A program made the translations under genes and the position numbers. Shown piece after piece: positions 42,595-51,277 of a stretch of DNA of 64,000 nt (position 1 is the stretch's first letter; each line of letters begins with the position of its first letter). Origin of the DNA: Balneolia bacterium (GTDB lineage Bacteria > Bacteroidota > Rhodothermia > Balneolales > Cyclonatronaceae). Where the stretch lies: the NCBI GenBank assembly GCA_022565795.1, contig JAIUMA010000001.1, forward strand, positions 1 through 64,000, written 5' to 3'. The notes under the pieces were generated by a model. That model did not search any database. It saw nothing but the letters and a program-made list of their open reading frames with translations, and was not told the DNA's origin.

Positions 42595-43785
42595 ATGGTA
42601 CTGCTTGAGAGCCTCCTGCTGGCGGGCTTCCTGTTTTTAGCAGGCATTACATTTGTTTTCTTACGAAACAGGTTTCAATTCAGAGGGGTAGCGGGAGAGG
42701 AAAGAGCTGCGGACACCGACCTTAGCGTTGCTGTTTGTATTCCGGCTCGCAATGAGGAAGCAACTATTCGCATGTGTCTCGATCATGCATTAAGCCAGAA
42801 TTACGCCAATACCCGTGTCTATGTGCTCAACGATCGCTCTACCGACGATACGACCTCCATTCTGGAGCAGTACCGCAAAGTGCACTCAGATAAGCTTGTA
42901 ATTGCGCAGGGTACGGATCGTCCTGAAGGCTGGCTGGGCAAGCCTTATGCCTGCCATCAGCTGAGTAAAATGGTAAAGGAAGACATTATCATTTTTATTG
43001 ATGCCGATACCTGGATGCACCCCGATGTGGTAAATAAAATCGTGGGCTCCTTTAATCGTAACAATATCGACTTTATAACCATCTGGCCGGAACAGAAGCT
43101 GGTGTCATTCTGGGAGAAAACGGTGGTGCCGCTGGTCTACTATGCCCTGCTCGGACTGCTTCCTGCAGCCTATACCGAACGAAAACCCCGCTGGATGCCA
43201 TCATTCTTTCATTCGCGATTCAAGACGCTTTTTGCGGCTGCCTGCGGACAATTCATGGCTTTCCGTTCCGAAACTTACAAACAGATTGACGGCCACACCT
43301 CCGTAAAAAACGAGATTGTGGAAGATGTGATGCTGGCACGTAAAGTTATCGAGCATGGGTTCAGAATGAGAATGTACCACGGAGTTGATTCATTCTTTTG
43401 CCGCATGTACGATTCGGAGGAAAGTATGGAGCAGGGTTTCCGCAAGAATTTTTTGGCTGGCTTCGATTACAATATCCCGCTATTTGTTTTCATGGCTATC
43501 ATGCACTTTCTGGCTTTCATACTTCCGTTTCTGGTTCTCTTGGCGGCAATTGTTTTACCTGTTTCGGATCAAGCAGTCTGGCTTTCTATCTACTCAATTG
43601 GCCTGTTCACCGTTCACAGAATCATCCTTGCTTTTTGGATGAAGTGGGATCTTTCCAAATCATTTCTGCATGTGGTTGGTGTGGGCTGGTTTCAGCGGCT
43701 GGGATTTATTACACTGGCAGATTATCTGAAAGGTCGCGCCGTTCGCTGGAAGGATGATGAAATCAGCCACAAGAAAAAGTCCTGA
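42595..43785 (+). CDS. Family 2 glycosyltransferase, probably carotenoid-related
   Basis: The 396 residues have an N-terminal membrane helix (about 3-22), then a GT-A domain with VAVCIPARNEEATIRMCLDHAL, NDRSTDD, FIDADTWMHPD for the metal-binding DxD and EDVMLARKVIEHG for the catalytic acid, and finally two or three membrane helices from about residue 300. This layout is that of CrtQ/CruC-like carotenoid glycosyltransferases. The divergent neighbour is CrtC-like, and crtB lies in the same window. Hopanoid or other lipid glycosylation is an alternative. Confidence 0.82.
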   Translation: MVLLESLLLAGFLFLAGITFVFLRNRFQFRGVAGEERAADTDLSVAVCIPARNEEATIRMCLDHALSQNYANTRVYVLNDRSTDDTTSILEQYRKVHSDKLVIAQGTDRPEGWLGKPYACHQLSKMVKEDIIIFIDADTWMHPDVVNKIVGSFNRNNIDFITIWPEQKLVSFWEKTVVPLVYYALLGLLPAAYTERKPRWMPSFFHSRFKTLFAAACGQFMAFRSETYKQIDGHTSVKNEIVEDVMLARKVIEHGFRMRMYHGVDSFFCRMYDSEESMEQGFRKNFLAGFDYNIPLFVFMAIMHFLAFILPFLVLLAAIVLPVSDQAVWLSIYSIGLFTVHRIILAFWMKWDLSKSFLHVVGVGWFQRLGFITLADYLKGRAVRWKDDEISHKKKS

Positions 43786-43869
43786 TTAGATCTCTGCGCG
43801 CATCATCCTGAAATAATAAACGGGATTTCCGCTTTAATATGTACTCCGAAAATCACATATTAGTAGCAG

Positions 43870-44778
43870 ATGCAAAGACTAACCGACAAATACATCAGCT
43901 ACCTGAGGGTTGAGCGAAACGCCTCCCCTCACACCCTTACTTCATATCGAAGGGATTTGGATGATTTTGCTGAGTTCCTTCAGGTTTATGATGAAGGCAG
44001 CCTTGAGGAGCCGTCGCGCATCAATCGCTACACCATCCGGGCCTGGATGGGACACCTGAGCGATAACGGCCTGAGCAACCGTACCATCGGCCGTAAAGTC
44101 TCCTGTCTGAAATCCTTTTTCAAATATGCCTTTGCGCGCGGCCATGTAGAGCAAAATCCTGCGCTGCTGGTATCCGTGCCTAAATCAGAAAAGCGACTGC
44201 CTGATACCATCCAACAGATTGATTTAGCTGAGCTTTTTGAAGAAATGCCCGATGAAACCGGATGGGATGTGCAGACACGTGCAATTATAGAGCTGCTGTA
44301 TGCTACGGGAATCCGTCTCGCAGAGCTTATAGCTATCAACGTAGAAGATATTGAGCATAGCTCCGATTTGATTCGTGTGATGGGTAAAGGATCGAAAGAG
44401 CGCTATGTTCCGTTTGGATTAAAAGCACGGCAAGCTATTGAAGAATGGATTTCGCACCGAAATAGCTACGTCGATGTACGATCTTCAGAGTCCGACCGCA
44501 AAGCACTGTTTCTTTCGAAATCCGGAAAAAGGATTTACCCGGTGGCGGTTCAGCGTTTGGTCAAAAAACAGATTGCGCGTGTAAGCGAGGTGAGAAAAAA
44601 AAGTCCGCATGTACTCAGGCACAGTTTTGCTACCCATATGCTTAACATGGGCGCAGACATTCGGGTAATAAAGGAACTCCTTGGGCATGCGGCGCTGACA
44701 TCCACACAAGTATACACACATACCAGCGTTGAACATTTAAAAAAAGTCTACGAAGATGCCCATCCGAGAGGCTCATAA
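43870..44778 (+). CDS. xerC: Tyrosine recombinase, XerC type
   Basis: The 302 residues have the N-terminal SAM-like core-binding domain and a complete catalytic set: Arg149 (ATGIRLAEL), Lys173 (MGKGSKERY), His247-x2-Arg250 (HVLRHSFATHML), His273 (LLGHAALTS) and Tyr282 (TQVYTHTS). Length and the LGHAALTSTQVYTH ending fit chromosome-dimer-resolving Xer recombinases. It is followed by hpf, a typical Bacteroidota arrangement, and there are no phage genes around it, so it is a housekeeping recombinase rather than an integrase. XerD cannot be excluded. Confidence 0.9.
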   Translation: MQRLTDKYISYLRVERNASPHTLTSYRRDLDDFAEFLQVYDEGSLEEPSRINRYTIRAWMGHLSDNGLSNRTIGRKVSCLKSFFKYAFARGHVEQNPALLVSVPKSEKRLPDTIQQIDLAELFEEMPDETGWDVQTRAIIELLYATGIRLAELIAINVEDIEHSSDLIRVMGKGSKERYVPFGLKARQAIEEWISHRNSYVDVRSSESDRKALFLSKSGKRIYPVAVQRLVKKQIARVSEVRKKSPHVLRHSFATHMLNMGADIRVIKELLGHAALTSTQVYTHTSVEHLKKVYEDAHPRGS

Positions 44779-44871
44779 ATGTTATATTACTGCTAAATAC
44801 TAAGACATTGGCTGCAGGCACGAATGCCGCAGCGTTTTCACAAGAAACCCATAACTACAAAGGGAAAACGT

Positions 44872-45165
44872 ATGAATACCTCATTCACCGCAAGACATTT
44901 CGAAGCGAGCAAGCGCTTGCATAACCACTCCGTTGAGTCTGTTCAGAAGCTAACTAAATTTTATGATGCGATACTCGACTGTGATATCATCATGCAGCCA
45001 ACCAAGGATCACGATGAGCCACAAGGCGCTGAACTTACTGTTAAAGTGAAAGGTGATTTACTTCAGGCCAGTGAAAAAGCTCCTACCTATGAGCAGGCTC
45101 TAAACAAAGCAATAGATAACATGTCGCGCCAGCTTAAGAAGTATAAAGACAAAAAAAGCCGTTAA
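44872..45165 (+). CDS. hpf: Ribosome hibernation promoting factor, short form
   Basis: From ATG 44872 (MNTSFTARHFEASKRLHNH) it is 97 residues, the size of the single-domain HPF/YfiA. The fold shows the beta-alpha-beta-beta-beta-alpha pattern with NHSVESVQKLTKFYD, AELTVKVKGDLLQASE and ALNKAIDNMSRQLKKYKDKK at the C-terminus. It binds ribosomes in stationary phase to stop translation. It follows xerC by 93 bases and is closed by a terminator before hprK, so it can be expressed separately. Confidence 0.9.
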   Translation: MNTSFTARHFEASKRLHNHSVESVQKLTKFYDAILDCDIIMQPTKDHDEPQGAELTVKVKGDLLQASEKAPTYEQALNKAIDNMSRQLKKYKDKKSR

Positions 45166-45212
45166 ATCGGCCGGGTAAAAAAGCCCGATTCTGAAAATGT
45201 TTATTTATTTTC

Positions 45213-45247
45213 GAAAGGCAGCCAACAAACGGCTGCCTTTCTTTTTT
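45213..45247 (+). terminator. Terminator after hpf
   Basis: GAAAGGCAGCC (45213-45223) and GGCTGCCTTTC (45231-45241) form a perfect 11-bp stem with a 7-base loop, followed by six T. hprK starts 22 bases later. Confidence 0.93.
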
Positions 45248-45268
45248 CAAAAATAAAATGCCCGAGCC

Positions 45269-46300
45269 ATGCCATTTGGAAGTAACCCGGTTGTCCCAAA
45301 GAAAAAGAGAATTTCAGTTGAGTTTCTTGTAACCCAGCTGAGGGAAAAAGTGAGAATGCAAGTACAGGCTTGTGCAGCTCCGGGCGCCTGTATGCAGCGA
45401 TATCTTACTGAAGCTGATTTGCACAGGCCGGGTCTTGCGCTTACGGGCTATACGCATCTCTACGCCTGGGAAAGAGTTCAAATTCTGGGGAACACAGAGT
45501 GCGAGTACCTCTCCAATCTTTCAGCAGATGAACAGAAAAAGGCGTTTGGCAACATAACCGCTTTCGATATCCCGGTTATGTTTGTAACCCATGGGAACAA
45601 CCTTCCGCCCGCGCTGCTGCAAATGGCTGAGGAATCCAGCATTCCGGTTTTCACTACCCACATGGAGACGGTGAAGTTTATGTATATGCTTCGGGATTTC
45701 CTGGAGGATCAGTTTGCGCTTCAGACTATTGTTCACGGTGCCATGGTTGATGTTTACGGGATCGGTGTACTGATTACCGGTAAAGCGGGAATTGGAAAGA
45801 GCGAGATTGCCCTCGACCTTGTTGAACGCGGTCACCGGCTTGTGGCCGATGATGTGGTGACGCTTACCAAGAAAAACAGTGTGCTGATGGCCGCAGCTAC
45901 AGACATGAATAAGCATTTCATGGAAATACGCGGTTTGGGTATCGTTGATATAATGAGCATGTTCGGAATCCGTGCAGTTCGCTATCAAAAGCGTTTGGAA
46001 GTGCTCCTCGAGCTCTATCTGTGGGATGAGCTCACAGAGGTTGACCGAACCGGGTTGGATAAAAAGCGTGAGTCTATTCTGGATGTATCGGTTCCTATTA
46101 TTCGTCTGCCGATAACACCTGGAAAGAACATCACGGTAATCGCAGAAGTAATTGCCATGAACTATCTACTCAATAATTATGGCTATGATCCGGCTAAGGC
46201 GTTTCAGGAGCGGGTTAAAACACGCATTGCGCAAAAGAAAAAAACAGGCAATTCAGATCCCAGACGGGCAGTCGACTATTTTGAAGGTGATGTAGAATAA
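45269..46300 (+). CDS. hprK: HPr kinase/phosphorylase
   Basis: The 343 residues have a variable N-terminal domain and the HPrK catalytic core: IVHGAMVDVYGIGVLITG (His156), the Walker A loop GKAGIGKS (171-178), LVADDVVTL, EIRGLGIVDIMSMFG with the family signature, and LPITPGKNITVIAEVIAMN. It phosphorylates a Ser of HPr in the PTS or PTS-like regulatory system. No HPr or PTS gene is in the window. It lies just behind the hpf terminator. Its linkage to hpf is typical in many Gram-negatives. ATG at 45269 gives the family's usual start. Confidence 0.95.
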   Translation: MPFGSNPVVPKKKRISVEFLVTQLREKVRMQVQACAAPGACMQRYLTEADLHRPGLALTGYTHLYAWERVQILGNTECEYLSNLSADEQKKAFGNITAFDIPVMFVTHGNNLPPALLQMAEESSIPVFTTHMETVKFMYMLRDFLEDQFALQTIVHGAMVDVYGIGVLITGKAGIGKSEIALDLVERGHRLVADDVVTLTKKNSVLMAAATDMNKHFMEIRGLGIVDIMSMFGIRAVRYQKRLEVLLELYLWDELTEVDRTGLDKKRESILDVSVPIIRLPITPGKNITVIAEVIAMNYLLNNYGYDPAKAFQERVKTRIAQKKKTGNSDPRRAVDYFEGDVE

Positions 46301-46655
46301 AAAAATATAATCCAGCTATCTCCTTTTACCCCTTCATTTTGTTGTTATATTTATCATTACCGATAATAAAATATAGGCCTTGATTTCTTTAGAACACACG
46401 GTTTTAGTATATTAAATAAGAGCATAAATGCATCATTTGGGCTTAATTCACTGTTTTGGTTAAGTATATCAGATAATCATTTTTCTGCCCGCATTTCACG
46501 AGAGCTGTAATGCATCTTAGAGGTCATCATACTTTATCGGGCAGCGTTTAGCCGGCGCCAACAACCAAAGCCGGCCACTATTTCGTGCAGGGTGCTGCGG
46601 ACTCTGTCCCGTACATTCTGTGGCTGTTATTCATACTTAAAGAAAGGAAACAACC
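46301..46655 (+). other. 355-base untranslated stretch before the KamA-family gene
   Basis: No gene is apparent. It is AT-rich except at the end, where GCCGGC occurs twice (46551-46556 and 46570-46575) and could pair over a 13-base loop. A promoter-like pair lies at 46339-46367. No known riboswitch pattern was recognised. An A/G-rich AAAGGAAA sits just ahead of the TTG start and may be a ribosome-binding site. Confidence 0.5.
46339..46367 (+). promoter_or_regulatory. Candidate promoter of the KamA-family gene
   Basis: TTGTTG (46339-46344) and GATAAT (46362-46367) have a 17-base spacer. If used, the leader would be about 280 bases. Confidence 0.35.
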
Positions 46656-48050
46656 TTGGACGTTAATTATTCGACTACAAGTGGAAACGGGCTCACTGAG
46701 CAGGTTCCGCAAAGCTATAAGTACAAAAGTTATAGCCTCAGAAACTTTAAGAAGCTGCCTCAGATTCAGGCGCTTGGTGATGAGCATATTTTCGAAATGG
46801 AAGTTGTGGGAAACGTGCTTCCCTTCAAAGCAAATAATTATGTTGTTGATGAGCTGATTAACTGGGATGATGTTCCCAATGACCCGATTTTCCGCCTCAC
46901 CTTTCCGCAACGGGATATGCTAAAGCCGCACCATTTTGATGAAATGGCCGAAGTTATTCGCTCCGGTGCAGATAAGCAGGAGATTAAGCGCACTGCAGAT
47001 AAAATCAGGCTTCAGCTTAATCCTCACCCTGCTGGTCAGGTTGAGCTGAATAAACCCGCACTGAGCTGTGGTGACTCACTAGACGGAATGCAGCATAAAT
47101 ACAGAGAAACCGTTCTCTTCTTCCCTTCTCAGGGACAGACCTGCCATGCATACTGTACGTTCTGCTTTCGCTGGCCACAGTTTGTTGGCCTGGACGAGCT
47201 TAAATTCGCGATGCGCGAGGCAGATCAACTTGTTGAATATTTAAAAGAGCATCCTGAGGTTACTGATGTGCTTTTTACCGGTGGTGATCCGCTCATCATG
47301 AAGCCTAAAATTCTGGCCGGATACATCGAGCCGCTGCTTGAGGCTGATTTGCCGAATCTGAAAACCATCAGAATCGGATCCAAGTCGCTCAGCTACTGGC
47401 CGTACAAATTTACGACTGACAAAGACGCTCCCGAAACGCTCGCACTGTTTCAGAAAGTGGTGGATTCAGGTATACACCTCGCTTTAATGGGGCATTTTTC
47501 ACACGGCGTTGAGCTTCGCACACCCGCCGTTAAAGAGGCTATTCACAACATTCGCGCCACAGGATGCGAAATCCGTACGCAGTCACCTCTTCTCGCAGGT
47601 ATCAATGACGATGCTGAAATATGGAGAGATATGTGGCAGGAGCAGGTATCACAGGGTTTGATTCCCTACTACATGTTTGTGGTTCGTGACACAGGTGCGC
47701 GACATTATTTCGACATCCCTCTGGAAAAAGCGCATGAAATATTTACTGAGGCGTATCAGAACGTGAGCGGTATTGGCCGGACCGTAAGAGGACCATCGAT
47801 GTCGTGCAAACCCGGAAAAGTTCACATTCTTGGAATCACTGAAATAAAGGGGCAAAAATACTTTGTGCTCAACATGATTCAGGGCCGTAATCCGGAATGG
47901 GCGAATCGTCCGTTTTTTGCCAAGTATGATCCCGATGCCGTTTGGCTGGACGATCTCGAGCCTGCTTTAGGTGAAACGGAGTTCTTTTTCGAAAAAGAAC
48001 TTCGCGAAATGGAGCAAAAATCCGTCGAGAACGTTATTTCCCTGAATTAA
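46656..48050 (+). CDS. KamA-family radical SAM protein (lysine 2,3-aminomutase-like)
   Basis: The 464 residues have the radical-SAM cluster Cys163-x3-Cys167-x2-Cys170 (CHAYCTFCFRWPQF), TGGDPLIMKP after it, and the KamA-type context LDGMQHKYRETVLFFP and GPSMSCKPGKVHILGI, where a Lys may carry PLP. The classical aminomutase tail GGGGK is not seen, so the substrate may be neither lysine nor glutamate. The start is TTG 46656 (MDVNYSTTSG), since the next ATG is inside the conserved N-terminal domain; AAAGGAAA lies in front of it. It is monocistronic and ends with a terminator at 48076. Confidence 0.85.
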   Translation: MDVNYSTTSGNGLTEQVPQSYKYKSYSLRNFKKLPQIQALGDEHIFEMEVVGNVLPFKANNYVVDELINWDDVPNDPIFRLTFPQRDMLKPHHFDEMAEVIRSGADKQEIKRTADKIRLQLNPHPAGQVELNKPALSCGDSLDGMQHKYRETVLFFPSQGQTCHAYCTFCFRWPQFVGLDELKFAMREADQLVEYLKEHPEVTDVLFTGGDPLIMKPKILAGYIEPLLEADLPNLKTIRIGSKSLSYWPYKFTTDKDAPETLALFQKVVDSGIHLALMGHFSHGVELRTPAVKEAIHNIRATGCEIRTQSPLLAGINDDAEIWRDMWQEQVSQGLIPYYMFVVRDTGARHYFDIPLEKAHEIFTEAYQNVSGIGRTVRGPSMSCKPGKVHILGITEIKGQKYFVLNMIQGRNPEWANRPFFAKYDPDAVWLDDLEPALGETEFFFEKELREMEQKSVENVISLN

Positions 48051-48075
48051 CTCTCTGTTGATCTGATCTTTACAT

Positions 48076-48110
48076 AAGCCCTGGTTTACCATTGTGAATC
48101 AGGGCTTTTT
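48076..48110 (+). terminator. Terminator after the KamA-family gene
   Basis: AAGCCCTGGTTTA (48076-48088) and TGAATCAGGGCTT (48095-48107) pair along 13 positions with two G-T pairs and a 6-base loop, followed by T-run. Confidence 0.82.
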
Positions 48111-48241
48111 GTTTCGGTTTTGAAATACACTAAAGACTGGCTAATTCTTTGTACTGGAACAGGACGAACGCATCAGATACGTTAGCTATGTGAGAGGAAG
48201 CGTGACTCCGCGCGACTAAAAATGCTTTAGCTGAAATCCGG

Positions 48242-49324
48242 TTAATTCGTCTCGGCAATATCCTGAAGCTTTCTCAGGTTATCTTCCATTTGAAGCGCCT
48301 GGATGATTTCATCGATGTCGCCCTTCATAATATCATCAAGATTGTACAGCGTGAGATTTATCCGGTGATCGGTCATCCTTCCCTGAGGATAGTTGTAGGT
48401 ACGGATTTTGGCACTTCTGTCACCTGTTGAAACCTGATTCTTGCGGTTGGCAGCCCTCTCGGAGCGCTTGGCTTCAAGCTCCATATCATAAAGCTTTGTT
48501 CTGAGCATAGTCATCGCTTTGTCACGGTTTTTATGCTGTGACCGCTCCTCCTGAGACCCCACAACCACTCCCGACGGGATGTGTCTGATACGCACCGCTG
48601 AGTCTGTGGTGTTTACGTGCTGCCCTCCCGCTCCGGAAGCCCGAAAAGCTTCAAATTCAAGGTCAGCAGGATTGATTTGTATATCTACCTCTTCCGCTTC
48701 AGGAAGTACGGCTACCGTCGCTGCTGATGTGTGAACGCGTCCCTGGGATTCCGTTTCGGGAACGCGCTGAACACGATGGACACCGCTTTCCCACTTCATT
48801 CGTGCAAAAATGTCGGTTCCTCTAAGCATGAATATAATTTCTTTGAAACCGCCCTTCGGGGCGTCTGAAAAGTCCATCACTTCCATACTCCAGCCCATGG
48901 AGTCGGCATAGCGTCTGTACATGTTGTAAAGGTCTCCGGCAAAAATCGCAGCTTCGTCGCCCCCTGTACCGGCCCTGATTTCTACAATTGCGTTTCGGGC
49001 GTCTTCTTCATCCTTTGGGATGAGCATCATCTTAATCGATTGCTCCAGTTCTTCAAGCTCTTTCTTAAGGCCGCCAAGCTCCTCTTTGGCCATTTCTAAA
49101 AGCTCCGGATCAGACTCCGTATCGATAAGCTCCTCATTACCCTGCAGGTCTTCACGTACTTTAAGCCACCTATCGTACGAATCGATAATTTCCTTCAGAT
49201 CGCTGTGTTCCTTGCTCATGGATGCAAACTGCTTCTGATCGCTGTACACATCCGGATCGCTGAGCGCGGTGGTGAGTTCGTTGTAGCGTGATTTTAACTG
49301 CTCGAGTTTATTTTCTATGTTCAT
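48242..49324 (-). CDS. prfA: Peptide chain release factor 1
   Basis: RF1 recognises UAA and UAG stop codons and triggers peptide release. From ATG 49324 ([17 protein letters not shown]) it is 360 residues. Landmarks are [52 protein letters not shown], the peptidyl-transferase motif GAGGQHVN, and [15 protein letters not shown]; the RF1-type [10 protein letters not shown] distinguishes it from RF2. A longer frame begins at 49378 but would add 18 residues outside the family pattern. Monocistronic on the reverse strand, divergent from purK. Confidence 0.97.
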   Translation of the reverse strand: MNIENKLEQLKSRYNELTTALSDPDVYSDQKQFASMSKEHSDLKEIIDSYDRWLKVREDLQGNEELIDTESDPELLEMAKEELGGLKKELEELEQSIKMMLIPKDEEDARNAIVEIRAGTGGDEAAIFAGDLYNMYRRYADSMGWSMEVMDFSDAPKGGFKEIIFMLRGTDIFARMKWESGVHRVQRVPETESQGRVHTSAATVAVLPEAEEVDIQINPADLEFEAFRASGAGGQHVNTTDSAVRIRHIPSGVVVGSQEERSQHKNRDKAMTMLRTKLYDMELEAKRSERAANRKNQVSTGDRSAKIRTYNYPQGRMTDHRINLTLYNLDDIMKGDIDEIIQALQMEDNLRKLQDIAETN

Positions 49325-49444
49325 TCGTATGTATTTGTTCGCTGAAGCCGGTTGATTTCCGCACAGATATAATATCATCTATGCGTGTTGTCCGGCATGT
49401 TCAGGCATAGCTTATGGGAGCTAAAAATCCGGGTAAATATCGAA

Positions 49445-49463
49445 GCATTCTCTCTTAGAATGC
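49445..49463. repeat. Inverted repeat between prfA and purK
   Basis: GCATTCT (49445-49451) and AGAATGC (49457-49463) pair perfectly around CTCTT, 59 bases before the purK start. It could be a regulator site for purK-purE or a hairpin; it is unlike the AAAnCGTTT elements near lacI. Confidence 0.3.
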
Positions 49464-49521
49464 GTATTTTACAAAGATACAAAAAAACACACTCCTTAAT
49501 GAACCGGGAAACAGATAATCT

Positions 49522-50697
49522 ATGAGCAGCGCTTTTGAGGTAAAGGCATCGTTTAAACTAGGTATTATCGGCGGCGGGCAACTGGCACGCATGAGTTCTT
49601 ATCAGGCTTTCAGAATGGGCATGCAGGTTGGTGCTGTTTGCTCCCCTTCCGGTACCGATCCCATGGAGCAGGTAACACCTCATATTTTTCGTGGTGATGT
49701 ATCCGGTTATGAAACGCTCATGGAGCTTGCAAAATGGGCAGATGTCATCACCCTTGAAAACGAATTTCTTGATGCGGATGTGCTTGCCCGGGTTCAGAAA
49801 GATTCCGGAACGCCGGTTTATCCTTCACCGGAGACCTTCAGGCTTATTGAGAATAAGCGAATCGAAAAAGAGACGTTCAGCGATGCCGGCATCCCCGTGG
49901 CGCGCTTCATGGTAGTTTCGGGCGATGATGACCTCAAAAAAGCCGGAGCTAAACTGGGCTGGCCGTATGTGCTTAAATCCTCGAAAGGCGGATATGATGG
50001 CTACGGTAATGCTATGGTTGCCAATCAGGATGAAGCCCGTCGTGGCTTCGATAAGCTCGGTGGTAATGCAGGGCGTGAAGTCATTGCAGAAGAAACAATC
50101 AGTTTTGTGAAGGAACTGGCCGTAATGGTAGCGCGCAATGAACATGGCGCTGTAGCCTATCCCTGCGTGGAAACGATTCAGGAAAACCATATTTGCACAA
50201 GGGTAATTACACCTGCAAGAGTCGATCGTGACCTTCGCGAGCAGTGCGAAAGGCTTGCAATAAAAGCCGCCGAGGCAATCGATGGTAAAGGGATGTTCGG
50301 CTTTGAGTTCTTCCTTACCGAAGAGGGTGAACTTTTACTGAACGAGTCTGCCCCGCGCCCGCACAACTCCGGCCATTACTCTATCGAAGCCTGTACAGCT
50401 TCACAGTTTGAAAATCACGTTCGTGCTGTATGCGGACTTCCGTTGGCAGAGCCCAATATGCGCAGTAATGCTGCCGTAATGATAAATATGCTTGGAATTG
50501 GATCGGGTGATGCCGTCCTGAGCTGCAGCGAACGTCCGGATACAGATAATGAAGAGGTGCATATTCACAGCTACGGAAAGCTGCAATGCCGTGATGGCCG
50601 CAAAATGGGACACTTCACCGTAATGGGCGAAAATCCCGATGCTGCTCTGGAGCGGGCGCTAAAGCTGGAAAGCATTATTCAGATAAAAGGTCGGTAA
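49522..50697 (+). CDS. purK: N5-carboxyaminoimidazole ribonucleotide synthase
   Basis: PurK carboxylates AIR with ATP and bicarbonate to give N5-CAIR. The 391 residues are ATP-grasp with LGIIGGGQLARMSSYQAFRMG at the start, VLKSSKGGYDGYGNAMV, FVKELAVMVARNEHGAVAYP, EFFLTEEGELLLNESAPRPHNSGH. Length fits. purE lies 67 bases downstream and performs the following step, so they form an operon, as in many bacteria, though in the order K-E. Confidence 0.96.
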   Translation: MSSAFEVKASFKLGIIGGGQLARMSSYQAFRMGMQVGAVCSPSGTDPMEQVTPHIFRGDVSGYETLMELAKWADVITLENEFLDADVLARVQKDSGTPVYPSPETFRLIENKRIEKETFSDAGIPVARFMVVSGDDDLKKAGAKLGWPYVLKSSKGGYDGYGNAMVANQDEARRGFDKLGGNAGREVIAEETISFVKELAVMVARNEHGAVAYPCVETIQENHICTRVITPARVDRDLREQCERLAIKAAEAIDGKGMFGFEFFLTEEGELLLNESAPRPHNSGHYSIEACTASQFENHVRAVCGLPLAEPNMRSNAAVMINMLGIGSGDAVLSCSERPDTDNEEVHIHSYGKLQCRDGRKMGHFTVMGENPDAALERALKLESIIQIKGR

Positions 50698-50764
50698 GAA
50701 ACCTGATAAGCAGTGAAGAAGCCCCCCGAAAATCAACTAATCGAAATTAATCCATCAGGATATT

Positions 50765-51241
50765 ATGAAAGTCGCAATTATAATGGGCAGTGACTCAGAC
50801 TGGCCGGTAATGAAAGCAGCGCGTGATATTTGCAATGAGTTTAACGTAGGCTGTGAAACGCAGGTTGTATCCGCACACCGAACGCCAGACCTGATGGCAG
50901 ACTATGCAAAAAACGCGAGGTCACGCGGTTTCGAAGTTATTATAGCCGGAGCAGGCGGTGCGGCTCATCTTCCTGGTATGGTAGCTTCTTTTACTACGCT
51001 TCCGGTAGTTGGCGTTCCGGTAGAGTCGAAAAGCCTCAAAGGAATAGACAGCCTGCTTTCAATCGTACAGATGCCGAAGGGAATTCCGGTTGCAACGGTC
51101 GCCATCAATAATGCCGCGAATGCTGCTCTTCTGGCTATTCGTATACTTGGTACCACCGATCATAAACTTGCAGAAAAGCTCGAAGCGTATCACAAGCAAA
51201 TGCGTGAAGAAAGTATTCGGAAATCTGAAAATCTGATTTAG
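50765..51241 (+). CDS. purE: N5-carboxyaminoimidazole ribonucleotide mutase
   Basis: PurE converts N5-CAIR to CAIR, using no cofactor. The 158 residues show [30 protein letters not shown] with the catalytic His, [17 protein letters not shown] and [33 protein letters not shown], all typical of class I PurE. Length is normal. It follows purK and supplies the substrate used by PurC (purC at 24 kb). Confidence 0.97.
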   Translation: MKVAIIMGSDSDWPVMKAARDICNEFNVGCETQVVSAHRTPDLMADYAKNARSRGFEVIIAGAGGAAHLPGMVASFTTLPVVGVPVESKSLKGIDSLLSIVQMPKGIPVATVAINNAANAALLAIRILGTTDHKLAEKLEAYHKQMREESIRKSENLI

Positions 51242-51277
51242 GCGTTTTTTGATTTGATTGTCAGCCTCGGAGTTAGG

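Noticed and set aside
43870-44778. XerC-like recombinase as a mobile-element integrase
   Set aside because: Its motifs and length fit the housekeeping Xer type, hpf follows, and no phage or conjugation genes or direct repeats are near.
46551-46575. GCCGGC pair as a terminator or riboswitch
   Set aside because: The stem is only six bases with a 13-base loop, no T-run follows, and it matches no known aptamer.
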